Source: Arenicola marina
Taxonomy: Eukaryota; Annelida; Polychaeta; Arenicolidae
Direction: 5' to 3'
DNA: 64,000 nucleotides
Assembly: GCA_964019135.1 (NCBI GenBank)
Contig: OZ025261.1
Coordinates: 35,888,820 to 35,952,819, forward strand
The translations under genes were made by a program, and so were the position numbers. Position 1 is the first letter of the stretch, and each line of letters starts with the position of its first letter. Below the pieces are notes generated by a model. It was given only the letters and a program-made list of their open reading frames with translations. It was not told where the DNA came from and ran no database searches. Shown here one piece after another: positions 26,501-37,865 of this stretch.

Positions 26501-29500
26501 TGTTCATCCATACCCTTCTAGACTACAACACAACATGAATACATCACACTGTTCATCCATACCCTTCTAGACTACAACACAACATGAAGACATCGCACTG
26601 TTCATCCATACCCTCCTAGACTACAACACAACATGAAGACATCACACTGTTCATCCATACCATCCTAGACTACAACACAACATGAAGACATCACGCTGCT
26701 CATCCATACCCTCCTAGACTACAACACAACATGAAGACATCACACTGTTCATCCATACCCTCCTAGACTACAACACAACATGAAGACATCGCACTGTTCA
26801 TCCATGCCCTCCTAGACTACAACACAACATGAAGACATCGCACTGTTCATCCATACCCTTCTAGACTACAACACAACATGAAGACATCGCACTGTTCATC
26901 CATACCCTCCTAGACTACAACACAACATGAAGACATCACACTGTTCATCCATACCATCCTAGACTACAACACAACATGAAGACATCACGCTGCTCATCCA
27001 TACCCTCCTAGACTACAACACAACATGAAGACATGACGCTGCTCATCCATACCCTCCTAGACTACAACACAACATGAAGACATCGCACTGTTCATTCATA
27101 CCCTCCTGGACTACAACACAACATGAAGACATCGCACTGTTCATCCATACCCTCCTAGACTACAACACAACATGAAGACATCGCACTGTTCATCCATACC
27201 CTCCTAGACTACAACACAACATGAAGACATCACGCTGCTCATCCATACCCTCCTAGACTACAACACAACATGAAGACATCGCACTGCTCATCCATACCCT
27301 CCTAGACTACAACACAACATGAAGACATCGCACTGTTCATCCATACCCTCCTAGACTACAACACAACATGAAGACATCACGCTGCTCATCCATACCCTCC
27401 TAGACTACAACACAACATGAAGACATCGCACTGTTCATCCATACCCTCCTAGACTACAACACAACATGAAGACATCACACTGCTCATCCATACCCTCCTA
27501 GACTACAACACAACATGAAGACATCACACTGTTCATCCATACCCTCCTAGACTACAACACAACATGAAGACATCACGCTGCTCATCCATACCCTCCTAGA
27601 CTACAACACAACATGAAGACATCGCACTGTTCATCCATACCCTCCTAGACTACAACACAACATGAAGACATCACACTGTTCATCCATACCCTCCTAGACT
27701 ACAACACAACATGAAGACATCGCACTGTTCATCCATACCCTCCTAGACTACAACACAACATGAAGACATCGCACTGTTCATCCATACCCTCCTAGACTAC
27801 AACACAACATGAAGACATCGCACTGTTCATCCATACCCTCCTAGACTACAACACAACATGAAGACATCACACTGTTCATCCATACCCTCCTAGACTACAA
27901 CACAACATGAAGACATCGCACTGTTCATCCATACCCTCCTAGACTACAACACAACATGAAGACATCGCACTGTTCATCCATACCCTCCTAGACTACAACA
28001 CAACATGAAGACACCACGCTGCTCATCCATACCCTCCTAGACTACAACACAACATGAAGACATCACACTGTTCATCCATACCTTCCTAGACTACAACACA
28101 ACATGAAGACATCGCACTGTTCATCCATACCCTCCTAGACTACAACACAACATGAAGACATCACACTGTTCATCCATACCCTCCTAGACTACAACACAAC
28201 ATGAAGACATCACACTGTTCATCCATACCCTCCTGGACTACAACACAACATGAAGACACCACGCTGCTCATCCATACCCTCCTAGACTACAACACAACAT
28301 GAAGACATCACACTGTTCATCCATACCCTCCTAGACTACAACACAACATGAAGACATCACACTGTTCATCCATACCCTCCTAGACTACAACACAACATGA
28401 AGACATTACGCTGTTCATCCATACCATCCTAGACTACAACACAACATGAAGACATCACACTGTTCATTCATACCCTCCTAGACTACAACACAACATGAAG
28501 ACATCACACTGTTCATCCATACCCTCCTAGACTACAACACAACATGAAGACATCACGCTGTTCATCCATACCATCCTAGATTACAACACAACATGAAGAC
28601 ATCACACTGTTCATCCATACCCTCCTAGACTACAACACAACATGAAGACATTACGCTGCTCATCCATACCCTCCTAGACTACAACACAACATGAAGACAT
28701 CACGCTGTTCATCCATACCCTCCTAGACTACAACACAACATGAAGACATCGCACTGTTCATCCATACCCTCCTAGACTACAACACAACATGAAGACATCA
28801 CGCTGCTCATCCATACCCTCCTAGACTACAACACAACATGAAGACATCACACTGTTCATTCATACCCTCCTAGACTACAACACAACATGAAAACATCACA
28901 CTGTTCATCCATACCCTCCTAGACTACAACACAACATGAAGACACCACACTGTTCATTCATACCCTCCTAGACTACAACACAACATGAAGACATCACACT
29001 GTTCATCCATACCCTCCTAGACTACAACACAACATGAAGACATCGCACTGTTCATCCATACCCTCCTAGACTACAACACAACATGAAGACATCGCACTGT
29101 TCATCCATACCCTCCTAGACTACAACACAACATAAAGACATCGCACTGTTCATCCATACCCTCCTAGACTACAACACAACATGAAGACATCGCACTGCTC
29201 ATCCATACCCTCCTAGACTACAACACAACATGAAGACATCGCACTGTTCATCCATACCCTCCTAGACTACAACACAACATGAAGACATCACACTGTTCAT
29301 CCATACCCTCCTAGACTACAACACAACATGAAGACATCACGCTGCTCATCCATACCCTCCTAGACTACAACACAACATGAAGACATCACACTGTTCATCC
29401 ATACCCTCCTAGATTACAACACAACATGAAGACATCACGCTGCTCATCCATACCCTCCTAGACTACAACACAACATGAAGACATCACACTGTTCATTCAT

Positions 29501-30450
29501 ACCCTCCTAGACTACAACACAACATGAAGACATCACGCTGCTCATCCATACCCTCCTAGACTACAACACAACATGAAGACATCACGCTGCTCATCCATAC
29601 CCTCCTAGACTACAACACAACATGAAGACATCGCACTGTTCATCCATACCATCCTAGACTACAACACAACATGAAGACATCGCACTGTTCATCCATACCC
29701 TCCTAGGCTACAACACAACATGAAGACGTCACACTGTTCATCCATACCCTCCTAGACTACAACACAACATGAAGACATTACGCTGCTCATCCATACCCTC
29801 CTAGACTACAACACAACATGAAGACATCACGCTGCTCATCCATACCCTCCTAGATTACAACACAACATGAAGACATCACGCTGCTCATCCATACCCTCCT
29901 AAACTACAACACAACATGAAGACATCACACTGTTCATCCATACCCTCCTAGACTACAACACAACATGAAGACACCACGCTGCTCATCCATACCCTCCTAG
30001 ACTACAACACAACATGAAGACATCGCACTGTTCATCCATACCCTCCTAGACTACAACACAACATGAAGACACCACGCTGCTCATCCATACCCTCCTAGAC
30101 TACAACACAACATGAAGACATCGCACTGTTCATTCATACCCTCCTAGACTACAACACAACATGAAGACATCACGCTGCTCATCCATACCCTCCTAGATTA
30201 CAACACAACATGAAGACATCCCACTGCTCATCCATACCCTCCTAGACTACAACACAACATGAAGACATCACACTGTTCATCCATACCCTCCTAGACTACA
30301 ACACAACATGAAGACATCGCACTGTTCATTCATACCCTCCTAGACTACAACACAACATGAAGACATCACACTGTTCATCCATACCCTCCTAGACTACAAC
30401 ACAACATGAAGACATCACACTGTTCATCCATACCCTCCTAGGATACAACA
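11547..30450. repeat. 49-bp minisatellite mega-array, about 385 copies
   Basis: A 49-bp unit containing CATCCATACCCTCCTAGACT and ACAACACAACATGAAGACAT repeats without interruption for about 18.9 kb. Copies differ mainly at a few fixed positions: GCACTG, ACACTG or ACGCTG, then TTCAT or CTCAT, CCATACC or TCATACC, and CCTCC, CATCC or CTTCC. The unit is C- and A-rich on this strand (17 C, 17 A, 10 T and 5 G in the common form). 49 is not a multiple of three and stops occur in all frames, so it is not coding. A few units are shortened by 12 bases. No promoter, splice site or inserted element was noticed inside. Confidence 0.97.
15291..18941. repeat. Higher-order duplicated blocks inside the 49-bp array
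   Basis: Rare variants recur in the same order in successive blocks. ACTCTCCTGGGCTATAACAC occurs at 15291, 17043 and 18942. The 12-base-shortened unit, preceded by a CCTTCCTAGAC variant, has its TTCCTAGAC at 15441, 17193 and 19092. The spacings are 1,752 and then 1,899 bases, which equal 35 x 49 + 37 and 38 x 49 + 37. This shows tandem duplication of blocks of some 36-39 units, the last one longer by three units. Confidence 0.85.
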
Positions 30451-30940
30451 AAAAGAGGGATTTGAACTTTTCCACATGTTCTTGTTTTATACTTAATCTA
30501 TGTTCGCCTCGACAAAACATCCATTACAAAGTTGTCTTGGATTGACCCCTTAGTTGGCATACCCGACCCAGACAATTACGACCGAAACAATCTATCGAGG
30601 GTCGTGTGTGAATACACGCGGGGGACACCATATAAACCAATAACTTTCGACTGCGGAATAAGTGGTAAAATAAATCATGCAATGCACCGCGGATTGCCCC
30701 GATGACAGGAAGACTTCAGGCCAAGCGCGCTGCACTAACGCCATGGATTGGTGGAGAGGGCCCGCAAAGCCGCTCCAGTTCCCCATATCGACCAAGGTAC
30801 CCTCCATAGGTGCGGCCACCCCGGCCGTGCCCCCCCCCCCCCCTCATCACACCCCACTTGTCCTCGCTCTACCAGCGAGTGGTGGCGCGAGAGGACTACT
30901 CCCACCCTGCCCGGGGGTGGGGTGGGGTAAGGGGAGGGGG
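30451..30940. other. GC-rich non-coding DNA after the 49-bp array
   Basis: The stretch has C-runs at about 30831-30843 and mixed GC-rich sequence. Overlapping short open frames in most frames are proline- or glycine-rich translations of the homopolymers and have no domain. Confidence 0.35.
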
Positions 30941-30944
30941 GGGG

Positions 30945-31065
30945 CACCACCCGTCATCAATCTCGTGAAGGCCAGGGTGAGACGCCACGAGAGGGCGCCC
31001 TTGTCGGCCTCGACGTAGGGATACAGGTGGCGGGAAGTAGTGATGTTCCCAAAGCCCCGTCGCAC
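30945..31065 (-). CDS. Possible coding exon, unidentified
   Basis: The minus-strand frame reading RRGFGNITTSRHLYPYVEA then DKGALSWRLTLAFTRLM has strongly G/C-ending codons (about 32 of 40 by my count) and a protein-like composition, unlike the proline-rich shadows around it. I do not recognise the family. There is no confirmed splice acceptor or donor; an ACTCAG|AACAAC acceptor-like site lies a little upstream near 31110. The region as a whole is GC-rich, which weakens the codon argument. Treat it as a candidate only. Confidence 0.2.
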
Positions 31066-31377
31066 CCAATGGATGGATGAGACGGAGCAGATGGGTTGAG
31101 CCGTTGTTCTGAGTACTACCCACTTTGACGGGCTGTATATCTAAGATATCTACATATTAACATACACACGTTCTCTGGTATCCTGCAGATGCGGATCTAT
31201 TAGGTGCAAGCTGCAGTTCACCCCCAGTCTCGTAGACCCTAAAACTCCGGTCCGCCCCTTATAAGCCGCAGCTTGTAAAAGTGGGACGCCTACATATACA
31301 CACCAGTCGCCCACTGTATGCTTTTCATATATGTTTCATTGAATGAAATGTTAGTACTTTAGACCGCTTTTGTACAC

Positions 31378-31668
31378 ATGAAAGACAAATTGGGCCGAAA
31401 GTCCAGCCGGAACAGTGAAGTGGTGTCGGATGAAACTTGCAGTCATATTTCCAGGCTTCTGACCCATAATTTGTTGATCCGTAGCTCAGCCAGCTTACCA
31501 GTTGTGTCCGAGACGCTCCCTAATATTCTTAATCAAAACAGGTGTCGATATGAGGACTTAGATGGTCAATTTCCTCGTTTGCACTCTCGGACATTATCGA
31601 CCGGAAACGAGAATCTTATAGACACCCTTATTCTCTGTGGAATCAAATTAAGACAATTACTTCATTGA
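31378..31668 (+). CDS. Hypothetical 96-codon open frame
   Basis: An uninterrupted frame from ATG to TGA (begins MKDKLGRKSSRNSEVV, ends IKLRQLLH). No homopolymer or tandem repeat drives it, and the composition is plausible for a soluble protein. No domain, signal peptide or membrane segment is seen, and no flanking splice or promoter signals were established. An open frame of this length is close to what chance gives in this much DNA, so the call is weak. Confidence 0.15.
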   Translation: MKDKLGRKSSRNSEVVSDETCSHISRLLTHNLLIRSSASLPVVSETLPNILNQNRCRYEDLDGQFPRLHSRTLSTGNENLIDTLILCGIKLRQLLH

Positions 31669-33685
31669 CCTCTACGGTCCGGGGTCACTTCACAACCAGT
31701 GGTCAGCAGACCCGAGGGGTTCGATATTTAATCATTTTCGGCATCTGAATCTGCGAGATTGCTTCATTCATCATTCATGCCAATGTCACAGAATGTTCCT
31801 TGGCCCGGTTTAATTCGCTTGCGCAGGCGGGGCATATAACACCAATTTTATACATATTGGTGCAAATAAGCCTCAGAGTGGTGATAGTGATCCTCGTTGA
31901 GGGCAAGAAGCTCTCGTCACGCAGAAAGTCTTGAAATACCAGCCTTATTTGGATAGATACTTCAATTTAAGTTCCCGGTAAACTGGGTTGGTTGGTTATT
32001 ATATATCTAATTCTGCAACACGTTTTTCAACCGGCTGCAACAATTTTAACAAATGTAGCGCATACAATCTGGCCTTGTTAATTTTAACTGTTACATCGTC
32101 ATTTCTAACTCTATTTGTATTTGAAACGACATCACTTTGTTGTCCGACAAGCGTATTGCATGTAATATGGCACTTCCGCATTGTTCGGAATATGTATTGT
32201 ATTTTAAATAGCGCAACTATATGTTATGGTATATGCGTCTGATAAAGCGTCATTGCAGTTTAGTTATTTCACAAGATGGCCCTTTTTTCCCTTATGACGT
32301 CATTCAATGAACGATGTATAATTGAGAGCTGCTGGTAACCGCAGTTTGAAGTAAAATAATTGCTGTAATAAAGGCATTAACGCTCAGACCATATTGCAAC
32401 AGAAGGTATCGTCGAGGTAGGGGTCGATCGGCCTGTTTGGTTAATCCTCTACTTGTCATACCATGCAACGTTCTACACCAGTAACATTTGACATCGATAT
32501 TTTGAGTTGTCTGTCTACCATCCCATTAGCCGAGTTCATTAACATCTATAGAACGCCAAAATTAAAATGTCAACCAATCAAATTCATGTTCTTGGGGTTT
32601 ATGCGATTGAGCCGCTTCTACAACCACTGCTTCGTCAGTAATGATCACACGCGGTGAATTATGTACGACCCCCCCACCCCCCAACCCCCTAGGGCCTATC
32701 GGCAGACTCCTGTTCGACACGTAAACCTCGTGTGTGCTCCAGGTCTGGCGTAATGCCAGATATGTCAGAATGCCTATTTCTTTATCTCTCGAACAAAATT
32801 TACAGTGTCAATTTCACATACAGTCTCGTAAATTTACTTCAATTGGTGTAACGATATTTCTGTATTACTTCATAAGGAATAGGTATATTTGACAGCGACC
32901 TTAATTCTACAAACTGCAGTCGACAGCCTAAAAGCAAGTAATTTGCAATGTATCAACCAAAATACACTAAGTATACATTATTCGAAAAATAATAATACTA
33001 ACTGTGTGCAATCTCGAAATTAGAGTGAAGGTATGTTATCAGCGACTTCACCTAAAGATAGCTCCTACCCGAGGCAATCTTTGATGTTAATGTAGTTACG
33101 CTACAACATTGTGTTACGTGCTTTTGTCGGATAGAACACCTCGTTCTTACCTATGCGGACAGATCAGGCTCTACGCCACTGCTGGGGCGTAGACTGCTTT
33201 CACTTTTCTCATGTATACGTTGGACGCCTGTAGTTTGACCACAAATTCCCGTTTGACCGTTATTCGCGGTCAGTACCCGTGTTGGTGCGGATTTTCCTCG
33301 TTGGAATTCCCTGCCTAATTGCAGTGATTCTTTGTTGATTTTGCAATTATTCGGCCCTTGTACTCGCTCCCACCTAGCATTGACCACGTAAACCTTGCCG
33401 ATACCAACCCGTGGACATCAGGGGGTATTTGTCGTCTTGTCCACACAAGGGATATACACGCTATTGCAGCAATTACGAGGCAATTACCGCGGAATTGTAA
33501 GCCCCCCCCCCTCCCCCGCGCCCCAACCCACCTCTCTGCCCCAGCCCACCTGTATGTATGCGATCGTCAACCCGAGATCAAAGTATACCGGGCACGACAT
33601 CACAGCACAGTGACCATGGCCTGTGGCATGTCACACCCTTCCATACAAAGGGAGGGGCAACCTTACCTATAGGCCTCGTCAGATG
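31669..33685. other. Intergenic DNA, nothing recognised
   Basis: Mixed composition with short C-runs near 32667-32690 and 33499-33520. Open frames are under 105 codons and show no domain. Confidence 0.35.
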
Positions 33686-33689
33686 ATTG

Positions 33690-34222
33690 TAGACCAAGTA
33701 TTGACCTAATATTTAACATTATTGACCTAATATCGACTAATATTTAACATGTCGTGACCTAATATGGACCTAATATTTAACATATATTGACCTATTATTG
33801 ACCTATTTAACCTGCATTGACCTGACATGGACCTAATATTTAACATGTATTGATATAATATTGACCTACAATTTTACATGTATTGATCTGATATTGATCT
33901 AATATTGAACATGTATTGACATACTGTTTAATAGGTATTGATATGATATCGACCTATTTGACCTGCATTGACCTGACATGGACCTAATATTTAACATGTA
34001 TTGACCTAATATTTAACATGTATTGACCTAATATTTAACATGTATTGACCTGATATTGATTTAATATTTAACATGTACTGACATACTATTGACCTATTTA
34101 CCCTGCATGGACCTGACATTGACCTAATATTTAACATCTATTGACCTAATATTGACCTAAAATTTAACATGTATTGACCTGATATTGACTTAATATTTAA
34201 CGTGTATTGACCTCATATTTAA
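33690..34222. repeat. AT-rich 22-bp minisatellite built from 11-mers
   Basis: The unit is TATTGACCTAATATTTAACATG with variants. It alternates the 11-mers ATTGACCTAAT and ATTTAACATGT, and extra 11-mer copies give 33- and 44-base variants. About 24 copies are present. The array stops at 34222 and resumes at about 34806-34950, so it is either interrupted by the intervening segment or duplicated around it. Confidence 0.85.
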
Positions 34223-34460
34223 AATGTATGTACCTAATTGTAGCAGTTTTTACTTGTCATTCTCCAATTACAAACACATTCTTATTCCGTATTTTAGTCA
34301 TATCCACATTCTTCATTTTCATCGCTACCAACCCCTATATTCGCTAGGGGGCAGTCAATATTGTTTATCATTCCTCTCCATTCATTGGTCCATTGTTTCA
34401 TCTCGCATTTCATTGGTCAATTTCTGTCAATTAGTCTGTTTGCGAGACCAGCAATCCCGC

Positions 34461-34526
34461 GCAGATTATGTGTTGGGATTGCGCCGGCAACACGTCGGCA
34501 CTAATGTCTGGTCTTCGACATTACAG
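34461..34526 (+). repeat. 66-bp exact direct repeat, copy 1, followed by a donor-like GTAACT
   Basis: From GCAGATTATGTGTTGGG to TTCGACATTACAG it is identical to 34669-34734. It is followed by ACAG|GTAACT, a plausible 5' splice site. Both copies translate to ADYVLGLRRQHVG then TNVWSSTLQ in the open frame. Confidence 0.85.
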
Positions 34527-34668
34527 GTAACTATTATAAACCTGTGTATTTGTTATTCTCACTAGCAGTATATGTATGGTACGTATTTAATGTCCATAGA
34601 TATGGTATATTTCATATCGTAATGTATTTATAACTTGAGGATTATTGCATTATTATCTATTTAATCAG

Positions 34669-34734
34669 GCAGATTATGTGTTGGGATTGCGCCGGCAACA
34701 CGTCGGCACTAATGTCTGGTCTTCGACATTACAG
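34669..34734 (+). repeat. 66-bp exact direct repeat, copy 2, preceded by an acceptor-like AATCAG
   Basis: Identical to 34461-34526 at a 208-base offset. It is preceded by TATCTATTTAATCAG, a plausible 3' splice site, and followed at once by CTAATAAAG. The sharp limits of identity at AG/ACAG suggest that splicing boundaries or a mobile unit set the ends. Confidence 0.85.
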
Positions 34735-34805
34735 CTAATAAAGACCTCCCCAGCAACAAACAAGTGTGTGTGTTTGTCTCTCTCACCCCACGAGCACAAT
34801 CTGTC

Positions 34806-34950
34806 ACATAATATTAACCTAATATTGACTAATATTTAACATGTATTGACCTGATATTGACTTAATATTTAACGTGTATTGACCTCATATTTAAAATGTA
34901 TGGACCTAATATTAACCTAATATTGACCTAATATTTAACATGTATTGATC
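34806..34950. repeat. AT-rich 22-bp minisatellite, second part
   Basis: The array described at 33690-34222 resumes, with TATTGACCTGATATTGACTT and ATTTAACGTGTATTGACCTC. These same variants occur in the last units before the interruption (34170-34215), which suggests that part of the array was duplicated around the inserted segment. Confidence 0.8.
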
Positions 34951-35495
34951 GGATGTGGACCATATAGTAACCATTCGCGCACCGCTTACGTAGGCTTTAA
35001 CTTCCCCACCCTTCATGATAATATATACCTTTAGATATCACCTGGGTGTGAAACCCCAATCATATACATATACATTTATATAGACCCACATAAGCCGACA
35101 ACATAATTTACTAATCAAGTCCGGCTTACGCTGCCACATGGCCGTTAATTCCCTTCAGATTAGGGATTAACGATTGACCCTGCCAGTCAATGCAGCGGTC
35201 GGGCAGGCCAAAGAAGTCTCTTCGATAGAGTACTACAGGACTAGTAATTGGACCCTCAGTCATGGCCCGACACTCTATGTACCGGCATGCACTGCGCGGG
35301 TCGGGCTGACATCGTGGTAGGAAGGCTACGCGTTGTGTGTCACACGTACATCACCACAACAACATTGAGGTGGTGTCGGCCTGTCGGTCTTGTGATGGCC
35401 TAATAAGTGCCATGTTGAACTGAGATATACTACTGTGCTAGCCTGTTTTGTGTGACAAGGACTAACCGTATTTCAGTTGATGATAATGCACTGGG
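34951..35495. other. Intergenic DNA, nothing recognised
   Basis: Mixed composition, with no open frame or repeat of note. Confidence 0.35.
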
Positions 35496-35497
35496 TG

Positions 35498-35790
35498 ACG
35501 GGCCAGCTAGCCAGTCTACAGGTCAGCTAGCTAGTCGACAGGCCAGCTAGCCAGTCTACAGGTCAGCTAGCTAGTCGACAGGCCATCTGGCTATTCGGCA
35601 GGCCAGTCAGTTAGTCGACAGGCCAGCTAGCTATCCGACAGGCCATCTGGCTATTCGGCAGGCCAGTCAGTTAGTCGACAGGCCAGCTAGCTATCCTAGA
35701 GGCCATCTGGCTATTTGGCAGGCCAGTCAGTTAGTCGACAGGCCAGCTAGCTATTCGACAGGCCAGCTAGCTATTCGACAGGCCGGCTAG
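35498..35790. repeat. 20-bp minisatellite with 60-bp higher-order unit
   Basis: About 14 units of type GGCCAGCTAGCTATTCGACA. From 35581 to 35760 the units are organised in threes (CATCTGGCTATTCGGCA, CAGTCAGTTAGTCGACA and CAGCTAGCTATCC types), giving three consecutive 60-base blocks that are more alike than neighbouring units. AGCTAGCT and TCGA cores are palindromic. Confidence 0.9.
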
Positions 35791-35794
35791 TGAG

Positions 35795-36540
35795 CCGCAT
35801 CCCCACTGTATATCGTCAATACTGTTAGCACTATTTGCGTACTAGGAATAAATAGGTGAACCTGGAGCAAAACGTGCAAGAAAAACAATATCTAAGGCAG
35901 TGAATAACAGGAATTACCCATGGCAATAAGCTTCTCTTATCGTTCTTGATGCAGTGGATAAGGACTTCCATTGGGAGTATTATTGTTTTGCAGCGTGTAC
36001 ACCAATATACCATCGGCGACACATCGAAAGTCTACGGTAAGACATTGTATTATAATTTTAGTTGACATATAATGCTGGAGTGTATGGCTAAGTACACTAC
36101 TCCCTCACATCGACACTCCCATATTGAAATCTCTCAGCACGATCGAGTCATTCACCTACTCGTTGTGTCGTTAGTGGCACATAGTTCTTCGTTGACGATT
36201 GAGTGTTTCCCTCCATATCACCGGACAGCACATCAAACAATGCAGACCAGGCGAGACAGGTTTTAAAAGGACCGACACGACACAGACATGGACTCCCCAG
36301 AGCGTGAGCGGCATGCCCAACTACAGGCGTTCCAATGCTTCGTTGGTTAGCTAACTGATTGTTTCTTGCCATCGAACTGAACACCTGAGCCAATCATATT
36401 TGATAAATGAACAAACCAATGCCAGACGAGAGATTTGTTGAACCAGTCCTGCCTATTACTCTGCCCTATGGCATGACAATATGTTAAACTACACTTCGTA
36501 TGTCAATATTGCTCCATGTTAAAGAGGACATTATCGTGGA
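35795..36540. other. Intergenic DNA, nothing recognised
   Basis: Open frames of 60-80 codons occur on both strands without a recognisable domain. Confidence 0.35.
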
Positions 36541-36544
36541 GAGT

Positions 36545-37215
36545 GTGGCGTGGAGGCCCGGACCAAATTAAATAGGAAAATGGTATCTTCGGCCATAGTC
36601 GGATCAAATGAAGTAAACAAAGTAAGTTGTCTTCGGTTAGATGCTTACCAAATAAAGTAGGAACCAATATCTTCGATGAGAGGCGGACCAAATGAAATAG
36701 AAAAGGGTATCTTGGACGAGAAGTGGACCAAATCAAATAGGAAAGGGTATCTTTGGTGAGAGGCGGACCAAATGAAATAGGAAAACAGTGTCTTCGGCCA
36801 TAGTCGGATCAAGTAAAGTAAACAATGTAAGTTTTCTTCGGTTAGATGCTTACCAAATGAAGTAGAATCAATATCTTCGGTGAGAGGCTGACTAAATCAA
36901 ATAGGAAAGAATATCTTCGTTGAGGGGCGGACCAAATGAAATAGGAAAGGGTATTTTCGGTGAGAGGCGGACCAAATAAAATAGGAAAGGGGGTCTTTGG
37001 TGAGAAGCGGATCAAATGAAGTAAACAATATAAGTTGTCTTCGGCTAGATGCTTACCAAATGAAGTAGACACCGTTATATTCGGTGAGAGGCGGATACCG
37101 AATGAAATGAAGTAGGAAAAGTCATCTTCAGTGAAAGTCGGTCGTCAAATGAGGAAGAACATGTTGTCTTCGGCGAGAGGCGGACCAAAAGAAGCAGGAA
37201 AGTTAGTTTGGGTGA
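36545..37215. repeat. Degenerate ~41-bp minisatellite with ~205-bp higher-order period
   Basis: About 16 units of the type CGGACCAAATGAAATAGGAA then AGGGTATCTTCGGTGAGAGG. A distinctive variant (GGCCATAGTCGGATCAA, then GTAAACAA, TCTTCGGTTAGATGCTTACC) recurs at about 36591, 36796 and, partly, 37005. This is a spacing of about 205-210 bases, equal to five units. Confidence 0.8.
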
Positions 37216-37860
37216 TAGGCGGTGAGCAATGTTATCAGTTGTATAGATTGACGTTCATTTCGCCTGACGGTGAAACCAAAAAAAGGGATGGATTTCGTTA
37301 ACACAGACTTTCTCTTAAACAATTTATTGAACAACTAACACACCATTCAGCGCAGGCGAGAGGCCGTGCATTAAGTCCAACCAGTTTGATGATAGTGATG
37401 CAGTTAATAGCGCTTATGTATGCCACCCCCAATCAAGTTAGGACATACATCAACAGTGGCTGGGGAGAGGGGAGGGAGTGGCGTGGGAGGAGGCGGGTGG
37501 GAGGGGCGGATTATGTCGCGTAATGGCGAACATTAAGGTGACTTTAACATTTCTAATATTTAGTGAAACCGCATCGGGGTTAGAAACCTCAAAGTTGCAA
37601 AAAACCTAGAAATATCCTGCTTGCTACCATGATACGGACCACAGGTTACCATATTATTGATATGCACGAGTGTAACTCGCAATGCTGCCACCCCTAGTTT
37701 CAACCGCTCCCAGCCCCCACCCCCAGAATATGGCATAATAGACATTGTCCCCAGTTTGAGAGGCCGGCCGCAAGGATGCCACCGTTATGCCAGGCTTCAG
37801 CTCGGGTATAGGTCGGTACAACACGGGGCTCTACCTACCGCCTTCAGCTCCCCGTAATGG
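37216..37860. other. Intergenic DNA, partly purine-rich
   Basis: A GGGGAGAGGGGAGGGAGTGG-type purine tract lies at about 37463-37507. No gene is recognised. Confidence 0.35.
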
Positions 37861-37865
37861 GCCTC

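Larger units (their letters stand above)
34223..34805 (+). other. Segment interrupting the 22-bp array; carries the 66-bp duplication
   Basis: A non-repetitive block of about 580 bases lies between two parts of the same AT-rich array. It contains two ATTGGTC (inverted CCAAT) motifs at about 34385 and 34412, two identical 66-base copies (34461-34526 and 34669-34734), and a CTAATAAAG polyadenylation-like signal at 34735-34743. The layout (CCAAT motifs, a copy with a donor, a copy with an acceptor, then AATAAA) is suggestive of a small transcription unit or a mobile cassette, but no family is recognised. Confidence 0.4.

Noticed and set aside
11547-30450. CRISPR-like array of regular repeats
   Set aside because: The whole 49-bp unit is conserved with no unique spacers; it is a plain tandem repeat in animal DNA.
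31483-31560. Possible tRNA A-box (TAGCTCAGCCAG)
   Set aside because: No B-box or cloverleaf partner follows at the expected distance.
36503-37072. Minus-strand frames rich in FHLIRL/LIWS motifs
   Set aside because: They are translations of the 41-bp array with no independent support.
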